In this document: piece by piece, positions 27,706 to 36,840 of the stretch | Position numbering within the stretch: position 1 is the first letter of the stretch | How the letters are laid out: each line of letters opens with the position of its first letter | Assembly (NCBI GenBank): GCA_031963415.1 | Contig: JASSUI010000001.1 | Location: 1,240,001 to 1,304,000 of the forward strand | Reading direction: 5' to 3' | Origin: JASSUD01 sp031963415 | GTDB lineage: Bacteria > Pseudomonadota > Gammaproteobacteria > Burkholderiales > Burkholderiaceae | Length of the DNA stretch: 64,000 bases | Notes under the pieces: generated by a model | What the model saw: the letters and a program-made list of their open reading frames with translations, nothing else | What the model was told of the DNA's origin: nothing | The model's database searches: none | Position numbers and translations under genes: made by a program

Positions 27706-28641
27706 ACCTTATAAGTCTGATCAATTTATAAGGTAAGTGAGGAGAGACCGTATCCCGAATAGGTAGTGATGTACCGAACGTCAGACATGATTCTCCTCAC
27801 TTTTTTATGTTAGCCAGCTCCGAACAGATGGAAGAGGGAAAGCCTCGAATTAGGTCAACAAGTAAGGGGGAAACTAACAGTTCAAGTCCAATAGGAGGCG
27901 AATCTGATGAAAGAGTACGTAGGAGTCGATGTCAGTAAAGGTACGCTAGATATACAAATGGGTGAAATTTCTTTTCAAGTGATTAATCAAGCAGCAGGGT
28001 GGAAAGCCTTCATCAAGGCGTTGAAAAAATTCATTTGCGCTGGCCACGAATTAAAGGCGATTGTGTGCGAAGCGAGCGGTGGCTATGAAAAAGAATGGGT
28101 GATGATGTCACAAAACGCAGGCTACCCAGTCCATGTGGTCCATACCAATAAGGTAAGAGTCTTTGCCAAATGTAAAGGCTATTTGGCTAAGACGGACAAG
28201 ATCGATGCCAAACTGATTCAGACTTATGCAGCCACGATGCAGGTAGAAGCAGATGAGCCGTTGCTGACAGCCAAGCAAGCGCAATTAGGTGGCTGGCTTA
28301 AACGACGCGAACAATTAAACAAAGATCGGCAGCGAGAAACCAATCACCTAGAGCCTGTACCGACCCCGCTATCCAACGCTCACTCAAGGCACATATCCGC
28401 TGGTTAGATAAGGCGATAGCTGACATTGAGCAAATCATCGAACAACAGAAAGACACCGCTGAGATGCACTCGACGCATGCTCTACTGACCTCTGTTCCAG
28501 GGGTAGAAGATCTCACTGCTTGGCATCTCATTGCCTTTCTGCCAGAGCTTGGGCACTACTCTCACAGATCGCTTGCCGCCCTAGTAGGGGTGGCGCCTTT
28601 TAACCGTGACAGTGGCAGGCACAAAGGTAAACGCTTTATAC
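27679..28641. repeat. Right arm of about 0.96-kb inverted repeat around the NACHT gene
   Basis: Inverse of 20244-21207. The match starts at CTTATCCCGAATTTGTATAT and ends at ACGCTTTAT, where a second IS110 interrupts it. Confidence 0.85.
27907..28641 (+). pseudogene. IS110-family transposase, right copy, frameshifted and truncated
   Basis: 27907-28407 encodes exactly the same 166 residues as the left copy, including the out-of-frame tail after NHLEP. The C-terminal frame starts at 28464 and is cut after KRFIQ, where the 420-aa IS110 is inserted. Identity to the left copy breaks abruptly at 28546. Upstream 27720-27906 corresponds to the candidate bridge-RNA region. Confidence 0.88.
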
Positions 28642-30118
28642 AGCGCGGTCTTGGCTCACGTCGGCGATATTGGCGAAGCCGAGCAATCGGCTATCCCGTT
28701 TGAGAGATTGAGTATGAGGACGTACCCGAACCTGTGCGACAGCTATCTACAATGGGAGAGGAAATATGGCCTCAAGCAAGCGTGAATTACCCTTGTTTTA
28801 TCCGGATACGGCAGGAATCGATATTGGTTCAGCAAGTCACTATGTCGCGGGTCCCGCAAATCGAGATGCGCAGCCAGTAAGGGTATTTAAAAGTTTTACG
28901 CCAGATTTGGAGAAGCTGGCTGACTGGTTAAAGGCCTGCCAGATTGAGACGGTGGCCATGGAATCAACTGGGGTGTACTGGATTCCGGTCTTCGAGCTTC
29001 TTGAATCACGCGGCTTCACCGTCTATTTAGTGAACGCGCGGCATGCGAAGAATGTCTCAGGACGCAAGAGTGATATTTTGGATTGCCAGTGGATACAACA
29101 GCTAATGAGCTATGGTTTATTATCCGGTTCGTTCCGACCCAAGGAGGACATTTGTGCGTTGCGCGCGATCTCCCGGCAGCGTGAGATGTTGCTCAGTTAT
29201 CAGAGCCAACACATTCAGCACATGCAGAAGGCGCTCACGCAGATGAATGTACAACTTATGAACGTGGTAAGCGATATCGTGGGTAAGACGGGACAAAGGA
29301 TCATTCGGGCAATTCTGGCAGGCGAACGCGACGGCCAAAGCTTGGCGAGGCTCAAGGATGGCCGAATCCGCGCCAGTGAAGAAGAGATTGCTCAAGCATT
29401 GCAGGGTAACTGGCGTGCTGAACACTTGTTTTCGCTCAAGCAGGCGGTCGCTTTATTCGATGCCTATGGCGAACGGTTACGCGAATGCGACCAACAACTA
29501 GAGGCAATGCTTGGCCGCTATCCCTCTCAAGTTGATCATCCTGGTCCAGCCAAACCAGGTACCCCGGCTAAAAATGCCCCGGACTTTGATGTACGCACGG
29601 CACTCTTTCGGATGTGTGGCGTGGATCTGACCCGTATTAATGGTATTAATACGATCACTGCATTGAAAGTGCTCGCAGAAGTCGGCCCTGACCTGTCGCG
29701 CTTTAAAAGCGCCAAGCATTTCGCTTCGTGGTTGGGTTTATGTCCTGGCACAAAAATCTTAGGAGGCAAAGTGCTCTCCAGTGTCACCCCACGCATCGCC
29801 AATCGCGCCGCGCAAGCGCTCAGGATGGCAGCCGCCGCGTTGCGGCGTAGTCAGTCTGCGCTCGGTGCCTATTACCGTCGGCTGTGTTCACGTCTGGACC
29901 GGCCCAAAGCCATTACGGCAACTGCTCACAAACTCGCGCGCCTGATCTACGCCATGTTGACCAAACAAGCAAACTATCTTGACAACGGTCAAGACTATTA
30001 TGAAGAAGTGCGACGCGAAGCTGCGTAAATGATTGTTTCACCGGTCAGTAAGACGGTAGCGAAACCGACTGTTCCGTCAGTCGTAGCCTACCAGCGCATG
30101 CAGAGTTGGTAACGACCC
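28642..30118 (+). mobile_element. IS110-family element inserted in an older IS110 copy
   Basis: About 1.48 kb from the break in the older copy to the 5' end of the group II intron. 124 bp of non-coding DNA precede the transposase (possible bridge-RNA side) and about 90 bp follow it. Ends are inferred from where homology stops. Confidence 0.6.
28766..30028 (+). CDS. IS110-family transposase
   Basis: 420 residues, apparently intact. N-terminal DEDD domain: TAGIDIGSASHYVAGPANR, VAMESTGVYWIPVFELLE, VNARHAKNVSGRKSDILDCQ. C-terminal Transposase_20 part: FRMCGVDLTRINGINTITAL, then KHFASWLGLCPGTKILGGKV, with the conserved Ser-region in LSSVTPRIANRAAQALRMAA. Start ATG after GAGAGGAAAT. Probably the youngest IS here, since it splits another copy. 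Confidence 0.93.
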   Translation: MASSKRELPLFYPDTAGIDIGSASHYVAGPANRDAQPVRVFKSFTPDLEKLADWLKACQIETVAMESTGVYWIPVFELLESRGFTVYLVNARHAKNVSGRKSDILDCQWIQQLMSYGLLSGSFRPKEDICALRAISRQREMLLSYQSQHIQHMQKALTQMNVQLMNVVSDIVGKTGQRIIRAILAGERDGQSLARLKDGRIRASEEEIAQALQGNWRAEHLFSLKQAVALFDAYGERLRECDQQLEAMLGRYPSQVDHPGPAKPGTPAKNAPDFDVRTALFRMCGVDLTRINGINTITALKVLAEVGPDLSRFKSAKHFASWLGLCPGTKILGGKVLSSVTPRIANRAAQALRMAAAALRRSQSALGAYYRRLCSRLDRPKAITATAHKLARLIYAMLTKQANYLDNGQDYYEEVRREAA

Positions 30119-32450
30119 TGTGTGAAGCCGCTGGGACAATGTAACCTACTTGCAAGAGTGGCATCAAACTTGTGAGAACGAGATGCTTTCTGCCAGTGCT
30201 AAGGGGGATGAGGTACTAGGCTGAGTAGTATGGTCAGCATAAGCAAACTGCTGGTAAATGTCGATAAATAGAACAAGCCAAAAGCGCTGACAGGCTTGAG
30301 CCAAACAGGCACACGATCGGTTACTTCTTTTTCTTCTAGGGGTACACGGACACACACGATCGTCGGCAAAGAGGCAGGACCTAAACTACCCGTGTCATTT
30401 ATACGGAACGCGGTAAACCCGATTCACTGCCACTCCTCTGACCATCAGAGACGGCAGGCAACCCGTAAGGGAAGCTATTGGTGGATCGGGCAGAGGATCG
30501 CAGAAAAAGCGAAAGCCGGTGTGTAATGCACCGGATAGAGATTCAAACTTTGTCTTAACCTGAAAGGGTGCTGACTTCTGCGGGGTATAACAGTCGTGGG
30601 CGGCTGTCACCATTCACATGATCTGTAAATATGGATTATCCGAGGAAAGCATGAGAGTAATCGACGGTAATCGAATCGATCTGCGTCTTCGCACATGCCG
30701 GCAGACTGGTTTTCTATTGATTGGAAGCGAGTCCAAAGGAATGTGAGCGTGGTACAGCACCGCCTAGCGAAGGCAACACAGGAAGGCAGCTGGCGTCGCG
30801 TAAAAGCGCTACAACGGATGCTAACCCGCTCGTTTAGTGCGAAAGCATTAGCGGTTAAACGAGTGACTGAAAATCAAGGTAAAAGAACGGCAGGCGTAGA
30901 CAATGAGCTGTGGGATACACCTCAGAAAAAGTTTATTGCCATTACCCGATTAAAGAAGCAGCGGTATAAACCCTCGCCTGCGCGAAGAGTTTACATTCCA
31001 AAATCGAATGGGAAAACACGCCCGTTAGGCATACTAACCATGCGCGATAGAGCGATGCAAGCACTCCACCTGCTGGCTCTGGATCCGGTTCTGGAATCGG
31101 TGAGTGATCCTAACTCCTATGGATTTAGGAAAAATCGCTGTACTGCTGATGCAATGGAACAACTTTTCATCCTGCTGTCTAAAAAGAACTCGGCCAAATG
31201 GGTGCTAGACGCGGACATTGAAGGCTTCTTTGACCAGATTTCAAAAAACTGGATGCTCGATCATGTCTGTATGGACAAGTCGATGCTACGTAAGTGGCTA
31301 GCATCCGGCGTGATTGATCGTGGGCAATGGCAAGAGACCTCCGCAGGGGTGCCACAAGGGGGAATTATTTCACCCGCAGCAGCCAATTGGACGTTGAATG
31401 GTTTGGAAAACCAACTCATCGCTTATCTAAAAGCGAAAAAGGGAGTGGGCCAAACTCAGAAACTGAGAGTGGGCGTAGTGAGATACTGTGATGACTTTGT
31501 CGTGACCAGCGCCTCGAAAGAGGTGCTGGAAACCGAGATCAAACCGTGGATAGAAGCTTTCTTTGCTGAGCGAGGATTGCAGCTCTCCCCAGTCAAAACA
31601 CGTATCGTATCTATCTATGAAGGTTTCGACTTCCTGGGGTGGCATTTCCGTAAGTATTCGGAGAAGCTGCTTATCAAGCCGAGTAAGAAAAACAGTCAAT
31701 CATTCTATGAAAAGCTTAGGATAGTCATCAACCACAATTTAGGGGCTAAGCAAGCCGATTTAATCCGGCTACTCAACTCGATACTGCGTGGCTGGACTCA
31801 ATACCATAGTCCAGTCTGTGTCAAACAATCGTTCTCTCGCATGGAGTCGCTCCTTTTTAAGAGGCTTTGGCGTTGGACATGTCGTAGACATCCAAATAAA
31901 GGTCGCCGATGGATACGCCGGAAATATTGGCACAAAGTTGGCAATCGTCATTGGGTGTTTGCAACAGAAATGGAACGAGAGGATGGCAGTCAGCAACTCA
32001 CCGAACTGTACTCTCCGTCTCGGACAACCATTAAGCGACATAAGAAAGTCAGGAATACATACCATCCGTATGATCCTGAGTGGGAAATGTATGGCGAAAC
32101 TCTCCGGCAAGAACGCCTAATCAAAAGTAATGGCTATCGACACCAATGGGTCAAACTATACGCAGCCCAAAAAGGTTTATGTGCGCTATGTGAGTTTCAG
32201 ATGGATATGGACACCGGATGGCATGACCATCATATTGAGTATCGTATGCATGGCGGCTCCGATGCCATAAGTAATCGAGTCCTGCTCCACCCTACCTGCC
32301 ATGCACAAGTTCACAGCCTAGGTCTGAAAGTTGTGAAACCGGCCTCTGTATGAGGCTTTTGTTATGCCTGAGCGTGATGAGGCTAAAGTCTCCCGTCACG
32401 TTCTTTGGGGGCGGTGGCTCAGTAATGGGTTGCTGCTACCCGACCGCTAC
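30119..32450 (+). mobile_element. Group II intron
   Basis: Starts near GTGTGAAGCCGCTGGG, the GUGYG-type 5' end. About 575 nt of structured leader precede the maturase ORF. Domain V follows the ORF at 32370-32404: GAGCGTGATGAGG, loop CTAAAG, then TCTCCCGTCACGTTC, with the catalytic AGC and the two-base bulge. A domain VI-like stem (GGCGGTGG...CGACCGC) follows. The 3' end is placed near CCGCTAC at 32450. Boundaries are good to a few bases. Confidence 0.85.
30695..32353 (+). CDS. ltrA: Group II intron reverse transcriptase/maturase with HNH domain
   Basis: 552 residues. RT fingers and palm: KRTAGVDNELW, YIPKSNGKTRPLGI, SYGFRKNRCTADAM, WVLDADIEGFFDQI, AGVPQGGIISPAAANW and active-site VRYCDDFVV (YCDD instead of the more usual YADD). 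Then the maturase X domain with FLGWHFRKYS and LRGWTQYH, and a C-terminal HNH endonuclease with CALC, HDHHIEYRMHGGSD and LLHPTCHAQVHS. It would splice and mobilise its own intron. All modules look intact. Confidence 0.95.
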   Translation: MPADWFSIDWKRVQRNVSVVQHRLAKATQEGSWRRVKALQRMLTRSFSAKALAVKRVTENQGKRTAGVDNELWDTPQKKFIAITRLKKQRYKPSPARRVYIPKSNGKTRPLGILTMRDRAMQALHLLALDPVLESVSDPNSYGFRKNRCTADAMEQLFILLSKKNSAKWVLDADIEGFFDQISKNWMLDHVCMDKSMLRKWLASGVIDRGQWQETSAGVPQGGIISPAAANWTLNGLENQLIAYLKAKKGVGQTQKLRVGVVRYCDDFVVTSASKEVLETEIKPWIEAFFAERGLQLSPVKTRIVSIYEGFDFLGWHFRKYSEKLLIKPSKKNSQSFYEKLRIVINHNLGAKQADLIRLLNSILRGWTQYHSPVCVKQSFSRMESLLFKRLWRWTCRRHPNKGRRWIRRKYWHKVGNRHWVFATEMEREDGSQQLTELYSPSRTTIKRHKKVRNTYHPYDPEWEMYGETLRQERLIKSNGYRHQWVKLYAAQKGLCALCEFQMDMDTGWHDHHIEYRMHGGSDAISNRVLLHPTCHAQVHSLGLKVVKPASV

Positions 32451-32531
32451 CAGCAACGAGTGATCCATCATCTTACTCAGCGAGCCAGAAAACTGGGCTT
32501 GCAGCTTATTCCTTTACCTCAACAGGCTTAA
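32451..32531 (+). pseudogene. 3' exon fragment of an interrupted gene
   Basis: Directly after the intron the frame reads QQRVIHHLTQRARKLGLQL, IPLPQQA and a TAA. It looks like the C-terminus of a transposase-type protein; the matching 5' exon is not recognisable before 30119. Confidence 0.4.
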
Positions 32532-32624
32532 AAACCTTAATCTATCAATGGTTTATATTTTGTTTCTCGAGAGATGCTGAAGTTATTTAACTATCGCGGT
32601 TAAAAAGTACGGTCTTCAACCGAT

Positions 32625-32660
32625 AAAAAAATGCCGTCTATATGTCGACATTTTTGTTTT
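32625..32660. terminator. Possible terminator between intron region and 334-aa gene
   Basis: AAAAAATGCCGTC and GTCGACATTTTT form an imperfect stem followed by TGTTTTTC. It would serve + strand transcripts leaving the mobile-element nest. The stem has mismatches. Confidence 0.35.
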
Positions 32661-32723
32661 TCAGATTTCATCGCTCAAAGAAAAAACCTCACGCTGTTTT
32701 TGTGTAACGCTATGTTCTTTTCA

Positions 32724-33728
32724 TTAAATTAAATGTCCACTCAAAATGGCACGCGGTAAGAGAGTTTGATGTAGTGAGGTTCTATTATGCGTAGCAGAGA
32801 GAGATGAGCTAAGCAAGCCTTTAAGCGTAGCGCCTGCTTTAATCAGCGGCATTAACACGGCCTTTGCGAGTGCAGCATGATTCACACTAGCTAGACTATT
32901 GACTAATGCATCAAGCGTTATGCGCAACCGCGCCGCCAAAGCATTTCTTCCCGCTTGTTCTTGGGAAGCTTGTGAACTTATCTCATGAGATCTTCTAAAA
33001 GTGAGCGATCTTATCTCCTCAACGACTACTTCTAACGGTAAATGACGATGGTTAGCGTTAGCAGAAAAAATGGTTTGACGATGGGCACCATAAGCAAGGA
33101 GTTGTATGACTAACATGGATTGTGAATTTCTGATCGCTTCGCGCGTAATTTCATTTAAATCGATACCGCTTTCTTGAAGTAGCGCGGAAAATATATATTT
33201 TTCTTCTGCATCGAGGCGATACTGACCCAACAAATCAACCACTTGCTGCAGGTTGCGTTGCCCATTTTTAAAAGCCACCACTAATTGAGCCAATACCATA
33301 CATCTATTGGCCCCTTGATCGATTAATTCTGCGATGGTGCCAATCGGTATATTGAGAGCGATAAGAGATTTTGCTACTTCAGTGCGATCACAATTGTTGA
33401 GTAAAGCTCGCGCTAACTCTCTGTATTTATTCGTCAGTACACTATCTGCAAGATTTTCTGCTAGCGTGGCTTCATATATCAGTAAGATAACTGCATAGCC
33501 ATCTAAGTCCACGCCGTATTCCTTACACGCTCGAATTAAATTGATCATTGAGCGTTGCGTGAATAGACCTTGTACATCTAACTGATGATTTTCTGCTTCA
33601 AGAAAATCAGTAATCTTCGTTATCAGATCCTGATCTGCCTTATCCCTTTTTTGCTCAGACGTTTCTGATGAAAATAAACCCGAGCAAAAAGATCCAAGTG
33701 AGCTAGTAGAAGCAAAAGATAAAACCAT
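32724..33728 (-). CDS. Uncharacterised helical-repeat protein, Ser-rich N-terminus
   Basis: 334 residues, not recognised. Residues 1-25 are Ser-rich and uncharged (VLSFASTSSLGSFCSGLFSS), the composition often seen in type III effector N-termini and not a Sec signal. The rest is helical, with paired helices reminiscent of ankyrin-like solenoids (VIQLLAYGAHRQTIF, AVLMPLIKAGATLKGLL) but no clear repeat consensus. The start is supported by AAGGAATATTT before ATG 33728. It is monocistronic between a mobile-element nest and the restriction locus. Effector status is inference. Confidence 0.6.
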   Translation of the reverse strand: MVLSFASTSSLGSFCSGLFSSETSEQKRDKADQDLITKITDFLEAENHQLDVQGLFTQRSMINLIRACKEYGVDLDGYAVILLIYEATLAENLADSVLTNKYRELARALLNNCDRTEVAKSLIALNIPIGTIAELIDQGANRCMVLAQLVVAFKNGQRNLQQVVDLLGQYRLDAEEKYIFSALLQESGIDLNEITREAIRNSQSMLVIQLLAYGAHRQTIFSANANHRHLPLEVVVEEIRSLTFRRSHEISSQASQEQAGRNALAARLRITLDALVNSLASVNHAALAKAVLMPLIKAGATLKGLLSSSLSATHNRTSLHQTLLPRAILSGHLI

Positions 33729-33748
33729 AAATATTCCTTGCGCAAACC

Positions 33749-33780
33749 TTTAAAAATTGAGGGGAAGCACCTCTTTAAAG
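33749..33780. promoter_or_regulatory. Palindrome upstream of the 334-aa gene
   Basis: CTTTAAA...GAGG and CCTCTTTAAAG form an inverted repeat about 20 bp upstream of the start codon at 33728. It could be an operator or a 5'-UTR hairpin. Confidence 0.35.
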
Positions 33781-34168
33781 CGGACTAAACCGGTTCAAAA
33801 ACATACCTTTTGGGGATGAGGATTTTTTTACCCATATCACTCAATTTAAAAGATTAAGCGTAACGTTTCACCAGCCGATTAACGAATAGCAAAAGCAGTT
33901 TTTATAGACGGGAATAGTCTGGGATTTGCGTCGGTTTTTACTGACTAGATGAATAAACTGAGAGCAGTAGGATAAATAACGGAGGCTTTCTTGCCCTCGA
34001 TTTACTCAGTGCTTCTTGTAAGGACCTCAAGCCGATCAGTGAGGCGGGGGCAAATTAATTTTTCTGCGTTAGGAATAACTGTGGCATTTTCTTGTGGTTA
34101 ACGTTGCCATTCAGTATCAGAGAATGAAGGAAAAGAATTTTTTATCAGTTCCCTCATACCAAGAATTT
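33781..34168. other. Spacer without recognised genes
   Basis: About 390 bp between the end of the Mrr-like gene and the palindrome. No ORF, tRNA or member of the repeat families was seen. Confidence 0.5.
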
Positions 34169-35218
34169 TTAGCATAGGGCACCTTCTTCATCTTCAGGAA
34201 CGAGAATCCAAGTACGACGCAATGGTAACTCTGCGCGGATTTCTTCAGGTAGCTTGTCATAGACAGTCAAAAGGGTATTGATAATCTCATCGCGCCCCCA
34301 GAAACGAACACGGAAAAATAATTCACTTGTTCGCTTACTAACTGTTCTATCAAAACCAGACCAACTTACCATTAGCGCTTGATCTGCTCGCACATCTTCT
34401 ACGCAGGCAATTAAATCTTTAAGTATTTGTCCATCAACTGTAATATTTCCTGATTTAACCTGCACTACAAGACGCGGAGACTCAAAACCAATCGTGCCGC
34501 CTCCAGCGACAATATCAACTCCACCGTCTGGCCCGGGAGGGGAAATATAAGTCAAATAGCCTTGGGCTGTTAAGATGGCGGCAACTAGTTCGGTAAAGCG
34601 ATGACCTGTAAAAATACTTGAAATTCGTCGCTCAATTTGATCTCTTGCCATCTGCTCAAGATTGATTACTTGATCTAAATCAGTAACTTGGACTCCTTCG
34701 TCGGTGTTCTGGTTAGGCAGTATCGGTGTTACACCGTCACCTGGATCTCGGCCAGTTTCGAGAACTTTTAATACACGCCTAAGCGCATTATTGCGACTCA
34801 CCTCGCATACAGTCATAAATGCGCCGAAGCTGAAAAGTAAATCTTGTTTAAAAGTATCCCGAGAAATATCGGTAGCGAGCCATTTCACTGGACGAGCAGG
34901 ATAGCCATTCGCAAGCTGCTGGTAAGCGCCGGTGACTTCCCCAAGCGCAATTTTTCCAAGGGTTTTTAATGGCGACACCACGATATCGCCGATCGCAATA
35001 GTATTGACGAACTGGTTTATCTGAGCTGCGATGTTTGTTTGAGAGCGTGGTTTAGCGTCAGGAAAGATTTCTTTGACAGAATTGAGAATGGCATCCCGAT
35101 TTTGGGCTGCACTTAAATCAGCCGTCATACTAAAGTCGATCGACAATAGCGCATTATCAAGAGCACTTGTTTCAAATTCTCCATTTTTGCCTAAGCGTAC
35201 AAGCCAAAGTCGTTGCAT
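34169..35218 (-). CDS. Mrr-like restriction endonuclease with N-terminal EVE/PUA-like domain
   Basis: 349 residues from the ATG at 35218 (MQRLWLVRLGKNGEFE), with AAAGGAAATTTG upstream. The N-terminal 110 residues resemble the modified-base-reading domain found before many Mrr nucleases (WLVR-G at the start, IAIGDIVVSPLKTLGKIALG, GYPARPVKW). Residues about 220-310 are the Mrr PD-(D/E)xK domain: HRFTELVAAILTAQGY, PDGGVDIVAGGG with catalytic Asp, RLVVQVKSG with QxK. Such enzymes cut modified DNA. Its ATG overlaps the stop of the hsdR remnant (TGATG), implying coupled translation. Confidence 0.85.
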   Translation of the reverse strand: MQRLWLVRLGKNGEFETSALDNALLSIDFSMTADLSAAQNRDAILNSVKEIFPDAKPRSQTNIAAQINQFVNTIAIGDIVVSPLKTLGKIALGEVTGAYQQLANGYPARPVKWLATDISRDTFKQDLLFSFGAFMTVCEVSRNNALRRVLKVLETGRDPGDGVTPILPNQNTDEGVQVTDLDQVINLEQMARDQIERRISSIFTGHRFTELVAAILTAQGYLTYISPPGPDGGVDIVAGGGTIGFESPRLVVQVKSGNITVDGQILKDLIACVEDVRADQALMVSWSGFDRTVSKRTSELFFRVRFWGRDEIINTLLTVYDKLPEEIRAELPLRRTWILVPEDEEGALC

Positions 35219-35598
35219 CAAATTTCCTTTAGTACAGACGTTTCGTAAGGCTGATTCCAATTGGTCGATAAGGCTTCAGCTTCACGCAAAATTGCCTGTA
35301 CTGCGGCATCTTGTAAATCAGGAGGGTAGCCGTATTGGCGCAGAATACCTTTGACAAGCAGGCGCATTTTGGCTGGCATGCTTGTGCGCCAAACCCAATC
35401 TACGGGCGGCTCGTCGCTAAGCTTAACGAGCAATTGATGAGCAATCACTTTAAGCTGATCATTTCCTAAAATTTGTATGACATCGTCGTTTTGTGCGAGA
35501 GCATCGTAAAAAGCGATTTCATCATTAGAAAGGTTTTGCTCTTCACCACGTTGCCAGGCAGCACGTACGTCTTTAGCTAATTCAAGCAACTGTTGCAT
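35218..35598 (-). pseudogene. hsdR: HsdR C-terminal remnant
   Basis: 126 residues matching only the extreme C-terminus of the type I restriction motor subunit: LLELAKDVRAAW, NDEIAFYDALAQND, VDWVWRTSMPAKMRLLVKGI, LRQYGYPPDLQDAAVQ. The nuclease and helicase domains (probably over 850 residues) are gone; the IS110 to its right begins at the truncation. An AGGAG near the IS junction lies just before the new ATG, so the fragment may still be translated and keep the downstream nuclease coupled. Confidence 0.85.
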
Positions 35599-35610
35599 GA
35601 CGCTCCTATG

Positions 35611-36660
35611 TCAAGTGGGAGACTTGGTATCAGCCAAATCCGCAACGATGAGAGGAAATAATTCCCTCACAATATACCGCTTTAGACAACGATGAATTTC
35701 CTTATTAGACAAGCCTTCCTTCGTTCGACGATCAACATATCGTTTTGTACGCAGATCGCTGCGCATTCGGACCATAGCAATCGTCCAGAGGGCATTGTTT
35801 GCTGAGCGGTCTCCTCCCCGGTTCAATCGATGCCGGATCGTTTTGCCTGATGACGCCTGCAGTGGGCTTGTCCCACATAGCGCTGCTAATGCCGCTTCGT
35901 TTTTCAAGCGTTCAGGATTGTCACCCGCTACCGTTATCAATGTTGCGGCCGTCTGTGGCCCCACGCCAAATTGTTCGCGCATTCGCTTTGCAAATTGTCC
36001 CGTTAACTTGTCAAGCATTGCGTCCAGCACTTTAAGCTCGTCTGCCAACATCAACCATCGCTTAGCCAGCAGCCGCAATGTGTCGGTTAATGTCTGTAAC
36101 ATGGGCGTTTTACCTAATGATCGAAGACGCACGCAGCCATTCACGCATTCTGCAGTTTTCACTTTCAGCAGACGATCGCGTACATCTTGAGGGGCGCTAA
36201 CCAGCATCGCTCGCAGCTGGTTGATAGCCTGAGTTTTGGCTTTTACCGCACTGCGTCTAGCTACGCAAATCGTACGCATCGCTTCAGCCGCACCGGATTG
36301 TTCTTTTGGAATAGCGGTTGCCTTACCGGCAAGTACTGCGCGTGCGGCATTTTCGGCGTCAGTGGGATCAGACTTGCCTTTCAACCGACGCGTTGAGCGA
36401 TCTGGCCGGTTGACTTCAAAGACAGCAATCTCATGATCGCGCAGTACATGGGTCAATCCCGCGCCATATGTTCCTGTGCCTTCAACTCCCGCACACCGGA
36501 TCAATCCAAAAGAATTTGCCCAGGTCAGCAGTTCAAAATATCCTTCTTTATTTGTGGGGATTGATAACGTCCCGAGAAGCTTTCCTGTCTCGCTGATCAC
36601 AGCCCCAACATGGGTATCCAGGTGGGTATCAACGCCCAGAATGATTTCATTTGTATCCAT
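35611..36660 (-). CDS. IS110-family transposase
   Basis: 349 residues from the ATG at 36660, with AAAGGACACTTCG upstream; the longer frame to 36714 adds IS non-coding sequence. N-terminal domain: IILGVDTHLDTHVGAVI, GVEGTGTYGAGL, RRLKGKSDPTDAENAARAVL. C-terminal: QFGVGPQTAATLITVAGDN, LAALCGTSPLQASSGKT, RHRLNRGGDRSANNALW. Looks intact. Confidence 0.92.
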   Translation of the reverse strand: MDTNEIILGVDTHLDTHVGAVISETGKLLGTLSIPTNKEGYFELLTWANSFGLIRCAGVEGTGTYGAGLTHVLRDHEIAVFEVNRPDRSTRRLKGKSDPTDAENAARAVLAGKATAIPKEQSGAAEAMRTICVARRSAVKAKTQAINQLRAMLVSAPQDVRDRLLKVKTAECVNGCVRLRSLGKTPMLQTLTDTLRLLAKRWLMLADELKVLDAMLDKLTGQFAKRMREQFGVGPQTAATLITVAGDNPERLKNEAALAALCGTSPLQASSGKTIRHRLNRGGDRSANNALWTIAMVRMRSDLRTKRYVDRRTKEGLSNKEIHRCLKRYIVRELFPLIVADLADTKSPT

Positions 36661-36840
36661 CGAAGTGTCCTTTGTAGTTGGCGCATCGCCAACCCCAATC
36701 GCAGGACAGGACACTCACGGTGCAGAACAAAGCTCCTATTAGGTCACTGAAGTCAGGCCCGGCAATACTCGGGGAACGTCAGAATCCAATCGACAGGTCA
36801 ACGCAAAGGCAACTTGCCAATCCCAGCACGGGTCAGATCG
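36661..36840 (-). ncRNA. Candidate bridge-RNA region of the IS110 in hsd
   Basis: About 180 bp upstream of the transposase without an ORF on its strand. Includes a perfect small hairpin, GTTGGCG / CGCCAAC, near 36677-36693. Position fits the IS110-group bridge RNA; structure not computed. Confidence 0.35.

Noticed and set aside
30296..30613. Small ORFs in the intron leader
   Set aside because: They lie in the structured group II RNA domains I-IV and show no protein-like features.
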